Shown one piece after another: positions 44,961-53,580 of a stretch of DNA of 64,000 nt (position 1 is its first letter; each line of letters starts with the position of its first letter). The notes under the pieces are model-generated. The model saw only the letters and a program-made list of their open reading frames with translations, searched no databases and was not told where the DNA came from. Source of the DNA: Nocardia suismassiliense (lineage in GTDB: Bacteria; Actinomycetota; Actinomycetes; Mycobacteriales; Mycobacteriaceae); assembly GCF_900269665.1 (NCBI RefSeq), contig NZ_LT985361.1, forward strand, positions 2,313,379 through 2,377,378, in the 5' to 3' direction. Both the position numbers and the translations under genes were made by a program.

Positions 44961-46031
44961 TCAGGCGCGGGCTTCGATCTTCAGGTCGCCGGAGACGACG
45001 CCGCGGGTCATCGGCCGCGCCAGCATGTCGTGCGGGAAACCGAGTTCGATGGCGCTGGCCTGCTCGAGCCGGGCCAGTTGCGCGGAGTCGAATTCGACCT
45101 CGAGCGCGCCGAGGTTGTCCTCCAGTTGGGCGGCGGTGCGGGCACCGATGATGGGCGAGGTCACGCCGGGATTGCGCAGCGTCCAGGCCAGCGCGACCTG
45201 CGCGGGCGTCTTGCCCAGCTCGGTGGCGACATCCTTGACCACGTCGGCGATGGACAGCGAGCGCTCGGTGAGCGCGCCCTGCGCGGCCGCGACGTTCTTG
45301 CGAGTGCCCTCGACCGCACCCTCGCTTTGGTGATCCAGGTCGTCTCGGGTGTATTTGCCGGTGAGCACACCGCTGCCGAGCGGTGACCACGGGATCACGC
45401 CGAGGCCGAGCTCGCGAGCCATCGGGATGAGGTCGCGTTCGACGGTCCGCTCGATCAGGCTGTATTCGATCTGCAATGCGATCAGCGGTGACCAGCCACG
45501 TAGGTCGGCGATGGTCTGCATGCGGGCCACCTGCCAGGCCGGCGCATCGGAGATGCCGACGTAGAGCACCTTGCCCGAACGCACGAGATCGTCCATGCCA
45601 CGCAGGATTTCGTCGACGGGAGTCATGAAGTCCCAGGCGTGCAAGTAGAGCAGATCGATGTAGTCGGTGTTCAGTTTGCGCAGGCTCGCCTCGACCGAGG
45701 CGAACATCGACTTGCGGTGGTTCCCACCGGAATTGGGGTCACCCGGGCGCCGCAGCATGGTGTATTTCGTTGCCAGCACCAGGCTTTCGCGATTGTCCGC
45801 GGTGAATTCGCCGAGAAGTTGCTCGGAGGTGCCGTTGGTGTACTGGCTCGCCGTGTCGATGAAGTTTCCGCCGCGGTCGAGATAGGTGTCGAAGATCTTG
45901 CGGGCCTCGTCCTTATCGGCGCCCCAACCCCAGTCGGCGCCGAAGGTGATCGTGCCGAGGGACAGCGGAGACACCCGAAGACCGGAGCGGCCGAGCAGCC
46001 GGTAGGTGTCGAGGGTACGGACTCCGGACAT
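44961..46031 (-). CDS. Aldo/keto reductase
   Basis: This 356-residue NADPH-dependent reductase has a TIM barrel with the AKR tetrad: FIDTASQYTNGTSEQLLGEF (Asp, Tyr), LVLATKYTM (Lys) and DLLYLHAWD (His). It belongs to the subgroup related to the Kv-beta/YajO type. Substrate unknown, likely an aldehyde or ketone. It is divergent from the XRE regulator, which is likely to control it. GAGCTGG lies before the ATG. Confidence 0.85.
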   Translation of the reverse strand: MSGVRTLDTYRLLGRSGLRVSPLSLGTITFGADWGWGADKDEARKIFDTYLDRGGNFIDTASQYTNGTSEQLLGEFTADNRESLVLATKYTMLRRPGDPNSGGNHRKSMFASVEASLRKLNTDYIDLLYLHAWDFMTPVDEILRGMDDLVRSGKVLYVGISDAPAWQVARMQTIADLRGWSPLIALQIEYSLIERTVERDLIPMARELGLGVIPWSPLGSGVLTGKYTRDDLDHQSEGAVEGTRKNVAAAQGALTERSLSIADVVKDVATELGKTPAQVALAWTLRNPGVTSPIIGARTAAQLEDNLGALEVEFDSAQLARLEQASAIELGFPHDMLARPMTRGVVSGDLKIEARA

Positions 46032-46111
46032 GTCCAGCTCCTTGTCGTTGGTGCTGCAGTGGTGAGGAAACCCAGTCTTCAGCGGTGCGACCGGAGGGGT
46101 AAGGGAAGGTT

Positions 46112-46147
46112 TTTCCTGGGAAAGCCAGTCCTAGGCAGCCGTAATAT
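46112..46147 (+). promoter_or_regulatory. Leaderless promoter and palindrome in the AKR/XRE gap
   Basis: TAATAT (46142-46147) lies 5-8 bases before the GTG/ATG start of the XRE gene, so transcription would begin at or next to the start codon. TTTCC-TG-GGAAA (46112-46123) is a perfect 5-bp inverted repeat about 20 bases upstream of that box and could be the operator of the divergent pair. Confidence 0.5.
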
Positions 46148-46155
46148 CGACGGTG

Positions 46156-47097
46156 ATGACCGGAATGGTGAACGCGACAGACGGCGCGAACTCGGGCCCC
46201 GGCGGCGCCCGCAGGCCTGCGAGCGCCACGAATCCCACCCAGGAACTCGCGTCCTTCCTGCGCGACCGCCGAGAGCGACTGAGACCCGGTGACCTCGGGT
46301 TACCGCCGCGCAGACAGGCGCGGCGCACGCCGGGGCTGCGGCGCGAGGAGGTCGCGGAGCTGGCGGGGGTCAGTACCGACTACATCGTCCGGCTGGAGCA
46401 GGGACGCGGCCTGCGTCCGTCCGCCGACGTGCTGGAGGCGTTGTCACGGGCGCTGCGGCTGAACGCCGACGAACGCGCCTACCTGTTCGATCTGGCGCAG
46501 CAGCGGCAGCCGAATGCCGGCAAGCCGGCCACCGTACCCGCGCCCGCGCTGGCCATGCTGGTGCACGATCTGTCGCCGCTACCGGCGATGCTCATCAACC
46601 ACCGCTACGACATCCTGGCCTGGAATCGGGAGATGTCGCGGCTGATCATCGACTTCGACACGGTGCCGCCGCGTCAGCGCAACTCCATGTGGCTGTGCCT
46701 GATGGAGCCGAGCATGCGCGACTTCTACGTGGAGCGGGAGCGCATCATCCGCGAGGGTGTCGCGGACCTGCGCGCGGCCTGGGCGGCCCATCCCGACGAC
46801 CAGGTGCTCGGTGAGCTGATCGCGGAGTTCACCGCACGCAGCGCGGAGTTCGAGCAGGGTTGGGTCAGGCACGACGTGCGGGTGCAGGGCCGCGGCGCCA
46901 AACCGCTGCGGCACCCGGTCGTCGGGCGGCTGGTGGTCAATTACGAGGTGTTGATGCCGGTGCAGGATCCGGACCAGCGCATCATCATCTATCGGGCGGC
47001 CGATGCGGATTCGCAGACGGCGCTGGACCGGCTCATGGCCGATCCGGCGCCGTTGGTCGATCGCACGCCCTCGGCGGAACTCACTCCACCGAGCTGA
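46156..47097 (+). CDS. XRE-family transcriptional regulator
   Basis: This 313-residue protein has an N-terminal helix-turn-helix (TPGLRREEVAELAGVSTDYI and VRLEQGRGLRPSADVLEALS, about residues 54-95) and a C-terminal MmyB-like ligand domain (PLPAMLINHRYDILAWN), a common actinobacterial regulator type that may bind a fatty acid. ATG 46156 is used; GTG 46153 is the alternative, and both fit a leaderless mRNA. It is divergent from the aldo/keto reductase and probably regulates it. Its 3' end overlaps the next gene tail to tail by 17 bases. Confidence 0.8.
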   Translation: MTGMVNATDGANSGPGGARRPASATNPTQELASFLRDRRERLRPGDLGLPPRRQARRTPGLRREEVAELAGVSTDYIVRLEQGRGLRPSADVLEALSRALRLNADERAYLFDLAQQRQPNAGKPATVPAPALAMLVHDLSPLPAMLINHRYDILAWNREMSRLIIDFDTVPPRQRNSMWLCLMEPSMRDFYVERERIIREGVADLRAAWAAHPDDQVLGELIAEFTARSAEFEQGWVRHDVRVQGRGAKPLRHPVVGRLVVNYEVLMPVQDPDQRIIIYRAADADSQTALDRLMADPAPLVDRTPSAELTPPS

Positions 47098-47332
47098 GCA
47101 CTAGCTCCTCGTCCTCTTCCTCCGACTCCTCGTATCGGCCCTCCCAGTCGTCGTACACGGGTACTTCGTCGTCACGCGTGACAACCCACTCCAACGAGTA
47201 CGAGCCCTCCTCGTCGATGGGAACCATCACGTTCTCGATCTTCACCCCGATGCCCAGGACCTCGGCGGCCCGGATCACGTCGGGCAGATCCTCGCCACGG
47301 ACCACAGTCTGATTGGCGTAAACGGTAACCAT
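47081..47332 (-). CDS. Small acidic hypothetical protein
   Basis: This 83-residue protein reads MVTVYANQTVVRGEDLPDVI at the start, a compact alpha/beta-like core up to about residue 55, and a very acidic tail (ESEEEDEELV). I recognise no family. Codon use is like its neighbours. It overlaps the end of the XRE gene by 17 bases on the opposite strand. It is probably a real gene but could be lineage-specific. Confidence 0.6.
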   Translation of the reverse strand: MVTVYANQTVVRGEDLPDVIRAAEVLGIGVKIENVMVPIDEEGSYSLEWVVTRDDEVPVYDDWEGRYEESEEEDEELVLSSVE

Positions 47333-47422
47333 GCGCCGAATGGTAGCTGGAACCTCCGACAGGCTGTGGGCCGATCCAGAATCCTCGCCGCCGAACAGGG
47401 CGCTGACCGGGTATGGGTACGA

Positions 47423-47457
47423 CAAAAGCCGCCGTGGTCGTCGAGGCCACGGCGGCT
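47423..47457 (-). terminator. Intrinsic terminator of rpsT
   Basis: On the minus strand AGCCGCCGTGG and CCACGGCGGCT form a perfect 11-bp stem around a 9-base loop, and TTTTG overlaps its end. It stands 38 bases beyond the rpsT stop, the best canonical rho-independent terminator in the window. Confidence 0.85.
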
Positions 47458-47495
47458 GCGTCAGAAGCATGCGGTACCGGATCGGTACCGGGGAA

Positions 47496-47756
47496 TCAGA
47501 TCTTGTTCAGAGCCAGCGCGAGGGCCGACTTCTTGTTGGCGGCCTGGTTGGCGTGGATGACGCCCTTCGAGGCAGCCTTGTCGAGCTTGCGGCTCGCGGT
47601 CTGGAGCTGCGCGGCGGCCTTCTCTTTGTCGCCGGCCGCGGCAGCTTCCCGGAAGCTGCGGATCGCGGTGCGCAGCGAGGACTTCACCGACTGGTTACGC
47701 TTGCGCGCTTCCTCGTTGGTACGGATCCGCTTCAACTGGGACTTGATGTTGGCCAC
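47496..47756 (-). CDS. rpsT: 30S ribosomal protein S20
   Basis: This 86-residue, very basic protein is S20, which binds 16S r[23 protein letters not shown] at the start, [12 protein letters not shown] and the C-terminal [20 protein letters not shown]. The GTG at 47756 follows GAGGAAACAGGC and is the usual start, giving Met-Ala-Asn-Ile. It has its own terminator. It converges with the holA side of the window, as in mycobacteria, though 5.5 kb apart. Confidence 0.95.
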   Translation of the reverse strand: MANIKSQLKRIRTNEEARKRNQSVKSSLRTAIRSFREAAAAGDKEKAAAQLQTASRKLDKAASKGVIHANQAANKKSALALALNKI

Positions 47757-48091
47757 GCCTGTTTCCTCGTGTTCCTGTCGCTGAGTGGTCTGTGCTGGAA
47801 AAGTTCCTGCGCGTGCGTCGCACCCTCGATAAACGGGTAACGCAACGCCGAAGGTCGAGAATACCAGCCGCCGCTCGGGGCACGAAATCAGCACCGTCGA
47901 CCGGGACGCTGCGCCGACCTCGCCCCGCGTGCCGCGGCGGCCGTGCAGGCTCATCGGTGCCGAGGTCGTTGTAGAGACCACACGTCTGGCGTAGCGTCCC
48001 GAGTGCAACCCGTTGATCTTGAACGGCACTGTTTTCTGAGCGACACCACGGCTGGCAATAGCTATACGTCTGGAACGCGGAAGGTGGACAG
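47757..48091. promoter_or_regulatory. Divergent promoter region of rpsT and aquaporin gene
   Basis: The 335 bases between the two divergent genes hold no coding frame that I can support and no RNA gene that I recognise. They must contain both promoters; GGAAGGTGGAC before ATG 48092 is the aquaporin ribosome site. No clear operator was found. Confidence 0.5.
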
Positions 48092-48880
48092 ATGTCTCCA
48101 ACGGCTCAAGAAGTTGTGGAAGAAGTCGCCGAGTACGGGCCGATTCCCGACAGCAAGAAGTGGGGAGCGGAGGCGCTCGGCACGTTCGTCCTGGTCATGG
48201 GCGGTGTCGGGACGGCGGTACTCGCGGGGGATCGGGTCGGCGCGCTGGGCGTGGCGCTGGCCTTCGGACTTTCACTGTTGTTTCTTGTTTATGCGATCGG
48301 GCCGATCTCCGGCTGCCACGTGAATCCCGCCGTGACGGTCGGTCATCTGCTGCTCGGCAGAATCAGTGTGGTCACCGCGGTCGGTTACTGGATCGCGCAA
48401 TTGATCGGTGGCTTCCTGGCCGGGCTCGTATTGTTCGCGCTGGCGAAGAATCTGCCGTCCTACGACCGTGAGGCCAGTGGACTCGGCGCGAACGGCTGGG
48501 GTCCGCACAGCCCTTCGGCGCAAAAGGGCCCGCTTGGTGAGGTCGTCCTGCAGAACGGATACGGGCTGGCCGCGATGATCATCATCGAGGTGATGCTGAC
48601 TGCGCTGCTGGTGTTCGTGGTGCTCGCCTCGACCGACCAGCTCTCCGATGTGCCGTTGGCCGGCCTGTCGATCGGTGTCACGCTGGCGGTCATCCACCTG
48701 ATCTCGATCCCGGTGGACAACACCTCCGTCAACCCCGCGCGCAGCCTCGCCGTCGCCCCCTATCAGGACGGCGCGATGGGGCAGGTCTGGGCTTTCGTGG
48801 TGTTCCCGCTGATCGGCGGTGCGCTCGGCGCGCTGGTGTACGGCCTGCTGTTCGGTCGCTCGCGCAACGTGCTGTCCTGA
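48092..48880 (+). CDS. Aquaporin (MIP family, AqpZ-like)
   Basis: This 262-residue channel has six membrane helices and the two NPA loops, GCHVNPAVT (Asn-Pro-Ala at 78-80) and SVNPARS (214-216) with the selectivity-filter Arg 217 and His 202 (AVIHLI). His in this place is typical of water-selective aquaporins rather than glycerol channels. An additional N-terminal cytosolic 20 residues and a polar loop of about 35 residues ([10 protein letters not shown]...) are present. It converges with the PemK-like gene, separated by a strong hairpin. Confidence 0.85.
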   Translation: MSPTAQEVVEEVAEYGPIPDSKKWGAEALGTFVLVMGGVGTAVLAGDRVGALGVALAFGLSLLFLVYAIGPISGCHVNPAVTVGHLLLGRISVVTAVGYWIAQLIGGFLAGLVLFALAKNLPSYDREASGLGANGWGPHSPSAQKGPLGEVVLQNGYGLAAMIIIEVMLTALLVFVVLASTDQLSDVPLAGLSIGVTLAVIHLISIPVDNTSVNPARSLAVAPYQDGAMGQVWAFVVFPLIGGALGALVYGLLFGRSRNVLS

Positions 48881-48888
48881 GTCGATCC

Positions 48889-48926
48889 GAGAGCCCATCG
48901 GCGCCGAGGGGTGCCGATGGGCTCTC
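48889..48926. terminator. 14-bp hairpin terminator between convergent genes
   Basis: GAGAGCCCATCGGC and GCCGATGGGCTCTC form a perfect 14-bp stem with a 10-base loop, 8 bases after the aquaporin stop and 50 bases from the end of the PemK-like gene. Suited to stop transcripts from both sides. Confidence 0.7.
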
Positions 48927-48976
48927 CGCTATTCCGCGGAACAGTGTTGCAGGACGATGCGATCACCGTAATCGAT

Positions 48977-49528
48977 TCAGTGCCAGGCGTATTCGGCGCA
49001 CAACCGGTGGGCGACAAGGTCGAACGACTTGCGGGGCAAGATGGCTCCCTCGCGCCGGATGCCTGCCTCTGGCACGTCGAGCACCCGGTCCAGCCGAACC
49101 CAGCTCGGCCTGCCCTCGGGATCCCAACTGCCGCTGCCGATCCCGACCCAGTTCGGGTCGCGCGCCCGGTCCGCCTTCGACGACAGCATCAACCCGAGCA
49201 GGGTCCTGCGGTCGCGCCCGACCACCAGCACCGGCCGGTCCTTGCCGTTGCTCGGATCCTCCTCGAACGGCACCCAGGTCCATACGATCTCGCCCGGATC
49301 GGCCCGCCCGTCCAACTGCGGCGAGTACACGATCTGCCGGGCCCGCTCGGCCGTCGGCACCGGAGTCGACGCGGTCGGGCGCACCTTCACCGCAGGCGTG
49401 CGCCGCTGACTCAACGACCCGACCAGCCGCTCCACCAGCCGCGGCCCCTGCTGCCTGACGAGCTTGGGACCCTGCTCCTTAGCGATAAGTCCGAGCTGCT
49501 TGCCGAGGGAGTTCCAACTTCGGGCCAT
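48977..49528 (-). CDS. Solitary PemK/MazF-superfamily protein (Rv2405-like)
   Basis: This 183-residue protein has a helical, basic N-terminus (residues 1-60) and a C-terminal PemK/MazF-like domain: GEIVWTWVPFEEDPSNGKDR and PVLVVGRDRRTLLGLMLSSK. No antitoxin gene is attached. The neighbour lepA and its size match the mycobacterial gene Rv2405, so this is a conserved chromosomal gene rather than a mobile toxin. ATG 49528 is chosen. Whether it has RNase activity is unknown. The 201-base gap 49529-49729 upstream contains no gene. Confidence 0.75.
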   Translation of the reverse strand: MARSWNSLGKQLGLIAKEQGPKLVRQQGPRLVERLVGSLSQRRTPAVKVRPTASTPVPTAERARQIVYSPQLDGRADPGEIVWTWVPFEEDPSNGKDRPVLVVGRDRRTLLGLMLSSKADRARDPNWVGIGSGSWDPEGRPSWVRLDRVLDVPEAGIRREGAILPRKSFDLVAHRLCAEYAWH

Positions 49529-49729
49529 ATTCGCAATATAACGGCGCACCGCCGTCTTCTCACGCGCGCCGCGACCCCCATCCCCGCCCCGATCCGGGCG
49601 CCCAATGCCGGACCGAACGACCAGTTCCAGCCAGGACCTTCGCGACCAGGGACGAACCGGCTAACGCGCGGATTCGCGTTCATAACAAACCGACACCAGG
49701 TGTGTGAGCGCCCACTTTGTGCGCACCCC

Positions 49730-50401
49730 TCACGGCAGCCGGTCGCGCAACCCTTCGAGCCAACTGTCGAAGTGAGGGCACTGGCTCCGTAGCTCCTCGA
49801 TGCCGAGGTCCGCTATCGCCAGTGGGCCGTCGTTCGTTTTCGAGTACTGCGGGCAATAGTTGAGGATCCGCTTCGACGGTGCGGTGTCCGGACCGTCGTT
49901 GACGAATTCGGGACCGCCCGCCAGATGAACGTCCTCGAGCAATCGCTCGGTCAGTCCTGGGAGCAGGCAGCCGACCTGCTCTGCGGCGGCGAACACCCAC
50001 GTCTCCAGTTCGTGCAGGATTAAATGAGGCACGAATCGGCGATCGGCGGCGGCTGCGGCGAGGGAGGTTTCGACGTGTGCCACCCGGTCATGGGGTGCGA
50101 GGCCGGGCGGAATGTCCGCCATACCGGGAGCGTCCGGTGGGAAGGCGTAGAAGTCGAACAGGGTCGTCAGGATCTCGATGCTCGAATCCCGCAGCAGCAG
50201 TTTGATCTCGCGGTCGACCTTGGACCAGCAGCTGACACCACCGCGGTGATTGGGGCCGCCCGCAGGGCGTTTCGTGGTGACGATCGACTTGGTCACCGTC
50301 CAGCCGCTGTCAGCGAGATAAGGCGCGAGCACATTGTTGACGACGATCTCCTCGCTCTGCCCTTCGACCAGGAAGTGCAGGCGGTGATAGCTGGTCGTCA
50401 T
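49730..50401 (-). CDS. DUF4276 TOPRIM-like putative nuclease
   Basis: This 223-residue protein matches the DUF4276 pattern: LHFLVEGQSEE at residues 8-18 (Glu of a TOPRIM-like fold), TTLFDFYAFPPDAPG at 79-93 (the family's D-[FY]-Y-x-F-P motif), and HLILHELETWVFA at 127-139. TOPRIM domains in OLD, RecR, Gabija GajA and PARIS AriB proteins cut or bind DNA or RNA. Its start overlaps the ATPase stop by four bases (ATGA), so the two are made together. Effector or sensor of a two-gene defence-type cassette is inferred. Confidence 0.8.
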   Translation of the reverse strand: MTTSYHRLHFLVEGQSEEIVVNNVLAPYLADSGWTVTKSIVTTKRPAGGPNHRGGVSCWSKVDREIKLLLRDSSIEILTTLFDFYAFPPDAPGMADIPPGLAPHDRVAHVETSLAAAAADRRFVPHLILHELETWVFAAAEQVGCLLPGLTERLLEDVHLAGGPEFVNDGPDTAPSKRILNYCPQYSKTNDGPLAIADLGIEELRSQCPHFDSWLEGLRDRLP

Positions 50402-51519
50402 GCCTGGTCGAAGTCCTCCCTGGCGGGCCGACCGCCGAGCAGGTTCTTCTCCCACAGCTCGCCCAAGGAATACTCCGCCAGCCACGCCTCCAGCTCAGCG
50501 GCGTCCGGACGCGAGAAGGTCGATCCGCCGGCTCTGCGCTCCACGACAATCAGGTCGTCGACCTCGAATTGGTTCATCAAGGTGACCGATTGGGTGGCGA
50601 TCAGGACTTGGCTTCGAGACGCGGCCTGCCGCAGTAGGTTCGCGAGCTGCACGATGGCAAAGGGATGTAGTCCGAGTTCGGGCTCGTCCAAGACGACGAG
50701 CGCGGGTAACTCCGGCTGCAGCAGCAGCGTAGCCAGACAGACGAACCGAAGCGTGCCATCCGACATCTGGTTGGCAGAGAAGACGGCGTCCGAGCCCTGC
50801 TGCTGCCATCGGAGCCGGATGCGATCGTTGTTCTCGGGTTGCAGCACGAAATCCCGGAAGAACGGCGCCACCAACTGGATCGCCCCGACAATGCGGCGAT
50901 AGGCCGCCTGGTCGGCGGCGGCATCGCTGGTCTGCAGGCGATACAGGTACGCGGCCAGGTTGCCTGCATCCGGACGCAGAGTCAGGTTGTCCGCAGTGGA
51001 CACCGTCCGCTTGACCGGAGCATCAGCACTGGTGTCGTGGAAATGGAAGACCTTGCAGCCCTCGAGCAACGCGAACACATACTTGGCTATCCCACCCCGT
51101 GGGCCACCGGTTTCCGTGGCCAGTCGGGTCTCGCGATGACCATGACCCAGCGACTTGCTGTACGGGCGATCGTATTTCGGCTCGTGGTAGTAGACGACCT
51201 CGGTTTCGAAGATCAGTTCGTCGTTCGCTGCGGGGACGAGGACGGCCTCGTAGGAGTTGGGATCGGCGTCGAGCTCCAAACGAATCCGGGAGGTGCCGTC
51301 GCCGTCGGTGAGCAGCGCCGAAGCGCCGCCGTTGAGTCCAACGAACAGGCCGAGTTCACCGTCGACAATTCGTCCGAGCAGGGCGAGCGCTTGGACGAAG
51401 TTGCTCTTCCCCGCACCGTTCGCGCCGACCAGAATGTTCAGTTGCCGAAGCTCGACCGTCGCCGATCTGATCGAGGTGAATCCCTCGATCTGGATTGATT
51501 TCAGCGGTTGGCCTGGCAT
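50398..51519 (-). CDS. AAA_21/RecF-like ABC-type ATPase, partner of DUF4276
   Basis: This 373-residue ATPase has Walker [10 protein letters not shown] at 32-40 after an N-terminal [20 protein letters not shown], an ABC-type signature MSDGTLRF at 252-259, Walker [14 protein letters not shown] at 274-286 and IATQS (Q310), so it is a RecF/SMC-like AAA_21 protein that dimerises on ATP. The end ([16 protein letters not shown]) leads into the DUF4276 gene. It is not RecF: the partner and locus differ. The ATG at 51519 is divergent from lepA, 179 bases away. A phage-defence role is inferred from related ATPase plus TOPRIM pairs. Confidence 0.85.
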   Translation of the reverse strand: MPGQPLKSIQIEGFTSIRSATVELRQLNILVGANGAGKSNFVQALALLGRIVDGELGLFVGLNGGASALLTDGDGTSRIRLELDADPNSYEAVLVPAANDELIFETEVVYYHEPKYDRPYSKSLGHGHRETRLATETGGPRGGIAKYVFALLEGCKVFHFHDTSADAPVKRTVSTADNLTLRPDAGNLAAYLYRLQTSDAAADQAAYRRIVGAIQLVAPFFRDFVLQPENNDRIRLRWQQQGSDAVFSANQMSDGTLRFVCLATLLLQPELPALVVLDEPELGLHPFAIVQLANLLRQAASRSQVLIATQSVTLMNQFEVDDLIVVERRAGGSTFSRPDAAELEAWLAEYSLGELWEKNLLGGRPAREDFDQA

Positions 51520-51698
51520 GGCCTAACTCTACGATGAGCCACCGACGTTCCCGGGATTGCTCACCCACCGGCTGCTCCCGACCGGGAAACAGCGGGCTCT
51601 TGCAGCCGGGATCTCGAGGTTCGCCACACCGATGGCGGGAGCTTCGTACTGCTCATGGGACGATAGAGGACAGTTTGCCGATACCCATGAGGAGTGGA

Positions 51699-53546
51699 GT
51701 GCCCGCCAGCTTCGCCGACACGACGTTCACCGATCCGTCTCGGATCCGGAACTTTTGCATCATCGCGCACATCGATCACGGGAAGTCGACGCTGGCCGAT
51801 CGGATGCTGCAACTGACCGGTGTGGTCGAGGAGCGGCAGATGCGCGCCCAATATCTGGACCGGATGGATATCGAGCGTGAGCGCGGCATCACCATCAAGG
51901 CGCAGAACGTGCGGCTGCCGTGGCAGGTGGACGGCACGGATTACGTGCTGCACCTGATCGATACGCCGGGCCACGTCGACTTCACCTACGAGGTGTCGCG
52001 CGCACTGGAGGCCTGCGAGGGCGCGGTGCTGCTGGTCGACGCGGCGCAGGGGATCGAGGCGCAGACGCTGGCGAACCTGTACCTGGCGCTGGACAAGGAT
52101 CTGACGATCATCCCGGTGCTCAACAAGATCGACCTGCCCGCCGCCGACCCCGACCGCTATGCGGCCGAGATCGCGCACATCATCGGTTGCGACCCCGATG
52201 ACGTGCTGCGGGTCTCGGGCAAGACCGGTGTCGGCGTGACCGAACTGCTCGACGAGGTCATCAAAACGGTGCCCGCCCCGGTCGGCGACCCGGACGCGCC
52301 CGCCCGCGCGATGATCTTCGACTCGGTCTACGACACCTACCGCGGTGTCGTCACCTATGTGCGCGTGGTGGACGGCAAGCTCACCCCGCGCGAGAAGATC
52401 AAGATGATGTCCACCGGCGCCACGCACGAGATGCTGGAGATCGGCATCGTGTCGCCGGAGCCCAAGCCGACCCAGGGTCTCGGTGTCGGCGAGGTGGGTT
52501 ACCTGATCACCGGCGTGAAGGATGTGCGCCAGTCGAAGGTCGGCGACACGGTGACCGCCATGCGCAACGGTGCGACCGAGCCGCTCACCGGTTACCGCGA
52601 GCCGCGCCCGATGGTGTACTCCGGTCTCTACCCGGTCGACGGCTCCGACTACCCGGACCTGCGCGACGCACTGGAGAAGCTCCAGCTCAACGACGCCGCT
52701 CTGACCTACGAGCCGGAAACCTCGGTGGCACTGGGCTTCGGCTTCCGCTGCGGGTTCCTCGGCCTGCTGCACATGGAGATCACCCGCGAGCGGCTGCAAC
52801 GCGAGTTCGACCTCGACCTGATCTCCACCGCGCCCAACGTGGTCTACACCGTAGAGATGGAGGACGGCACCAAGCATGTCGTCACCAATCCGTCGTACTG
52901 GCCGGAGGGCAAGGTCCGCCACGTCTTCGAGCCGGTGGTGAAGTGCACCGTCATCTCGCCGAGTGAGTTCATCGGCTCGATCATGGAGCTGTGCCAGGCG
53001 CGCCGCGGCGAGCTCGGCGGCATGGACTACCTGTCCGAGACCCGCGTCGAGCTGCGCTACACCATGCCGATGGCGGAGATCATCTTCGACTTCTTCGACT
53101 CGTTGAAGTCGCGCACCCGCGGCTACGCCAGCCTCGACTACGAAGAGTCGGGCGTGCAGGACGCGGCGCTGGTGAAGGTCGACATCCTGCTGCAGGGTGA
53201 GGCGGTGGACGCGTTCAGCGCGATCGTGCACAAGGACGCCGCGCAGGCCTACGGCAACAAGATGACCAGCAAGCTGCGCGAACTCATCCCGCGCCAGCAG
53301 TTCGAGGTGCCCATCCAGGCCGCCATCGGCTCGCGCATCATCGCCCGCGAAAACATCCGCGCCATCCGCAAAGACGTGCTCGCCAAGTGCTACGGCGGCG
53401 ACATCAGCCGTAAGCGCAAACTGCTGGAGAAGCAGAAGGAAGGCAAGAAGCGGATGAAGACGATCGGCCGCGTCGACGTCCCGCAGGAAGCCTTCGTGGC
53501 CGCGCTCTCTTCGGACGCCGCGTCGGATAAGCCGAAGGGGAAGTAG
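51699..53546 (+). CDS. lepA: Elongation factor 4 (back-translocase)
   Basis: This 615-residue GTPase moves stalled ribosomes back or helps 30S assembly. It has G1 [15 protein letters not shown]2/G3 [13 protein letters not shown] and DTPGHVDF, G4 NKIDLP, and the C-terminal EF4-specific domain ending [19 protein letters not shown] 51699 follows GAGGAG closely; ATG 51687, four codons upstream in frame, is the alternative. Housekeeping anchor of this side of the window. Confidence 0.95.
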   Translation: MPASFADTTFTDPSRIRNFCIIAHIDHGKSTLADRMLQLTGVVEERQMRAQYLDRMDIERERGITIKAQNVRLPWQVDGTDYVLHLIDTPGHVDFTYEVSRALEACEGAVLLVDAAQGIEAQTLANLYLALDKDLTIIPVLNKIDLPAADPDRYAAEIAHIIGCDPDDVLRVSGKTGVGVTELLDEVIKTVPAPVGDPDAPARAMIFDSVYDTYRGVVTYVRVVDGKLTPREKIKMMSTGATHEMLEIGIVSPEPKPTQGLGVGEVGYLITGVKDVRQSKVGDTVTAMRNGATEPLTGYREPRPMVYSGLYPVDGSDYPDLRDALEKLQLNDAALTYEPETSVALGFGFRCGFLGLLHMEITRERLQREFDLDLISTAPNVVYTVEMEDGTKHVVTNPSYWPEGKVRHVFEPVVKCTVISPSEFIGSIMELCQARRGELGGMDYLSETRVELRYTMPMAEIIFDFFDSLKSRTRGYASLDYEESGVQDAALVKVDILLQGEAVDAFSAIVHKDAAQAYGNKMTSKLRELIPRQQFEVPIQAAIGSRIIARENIRAIRKDVLAKCYGGDISRKRKLLEKQKEGKKRMKTIGRVDVPQEAFVAALSSDAASDKPKGK

Positions 53547-53580
53547 GGCCCGCCCCGCTCCGGGACCGGATCGACCGAAC

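Noticed and set aside
47757..48091. tRNA or small RNA gene in the rpsT/aquaporin gap
   Set aside because: No cloverleaf, CCA end or strong hairpin with T-run was found.
48977..49528. Classical toxin-antitoxin locus
   Set aside because: No antitoxin frame is attached, the protein has a 60-residue N-terminal extension, and the locus is conserved next to lepA.
50398..51519. Housekeeping recF
   Set aside because: Not next to dnaN/gyrB, ends with the [13 protein letters not shown] region typical of DUF4276-linked ATPases and is coupled to such a gene.
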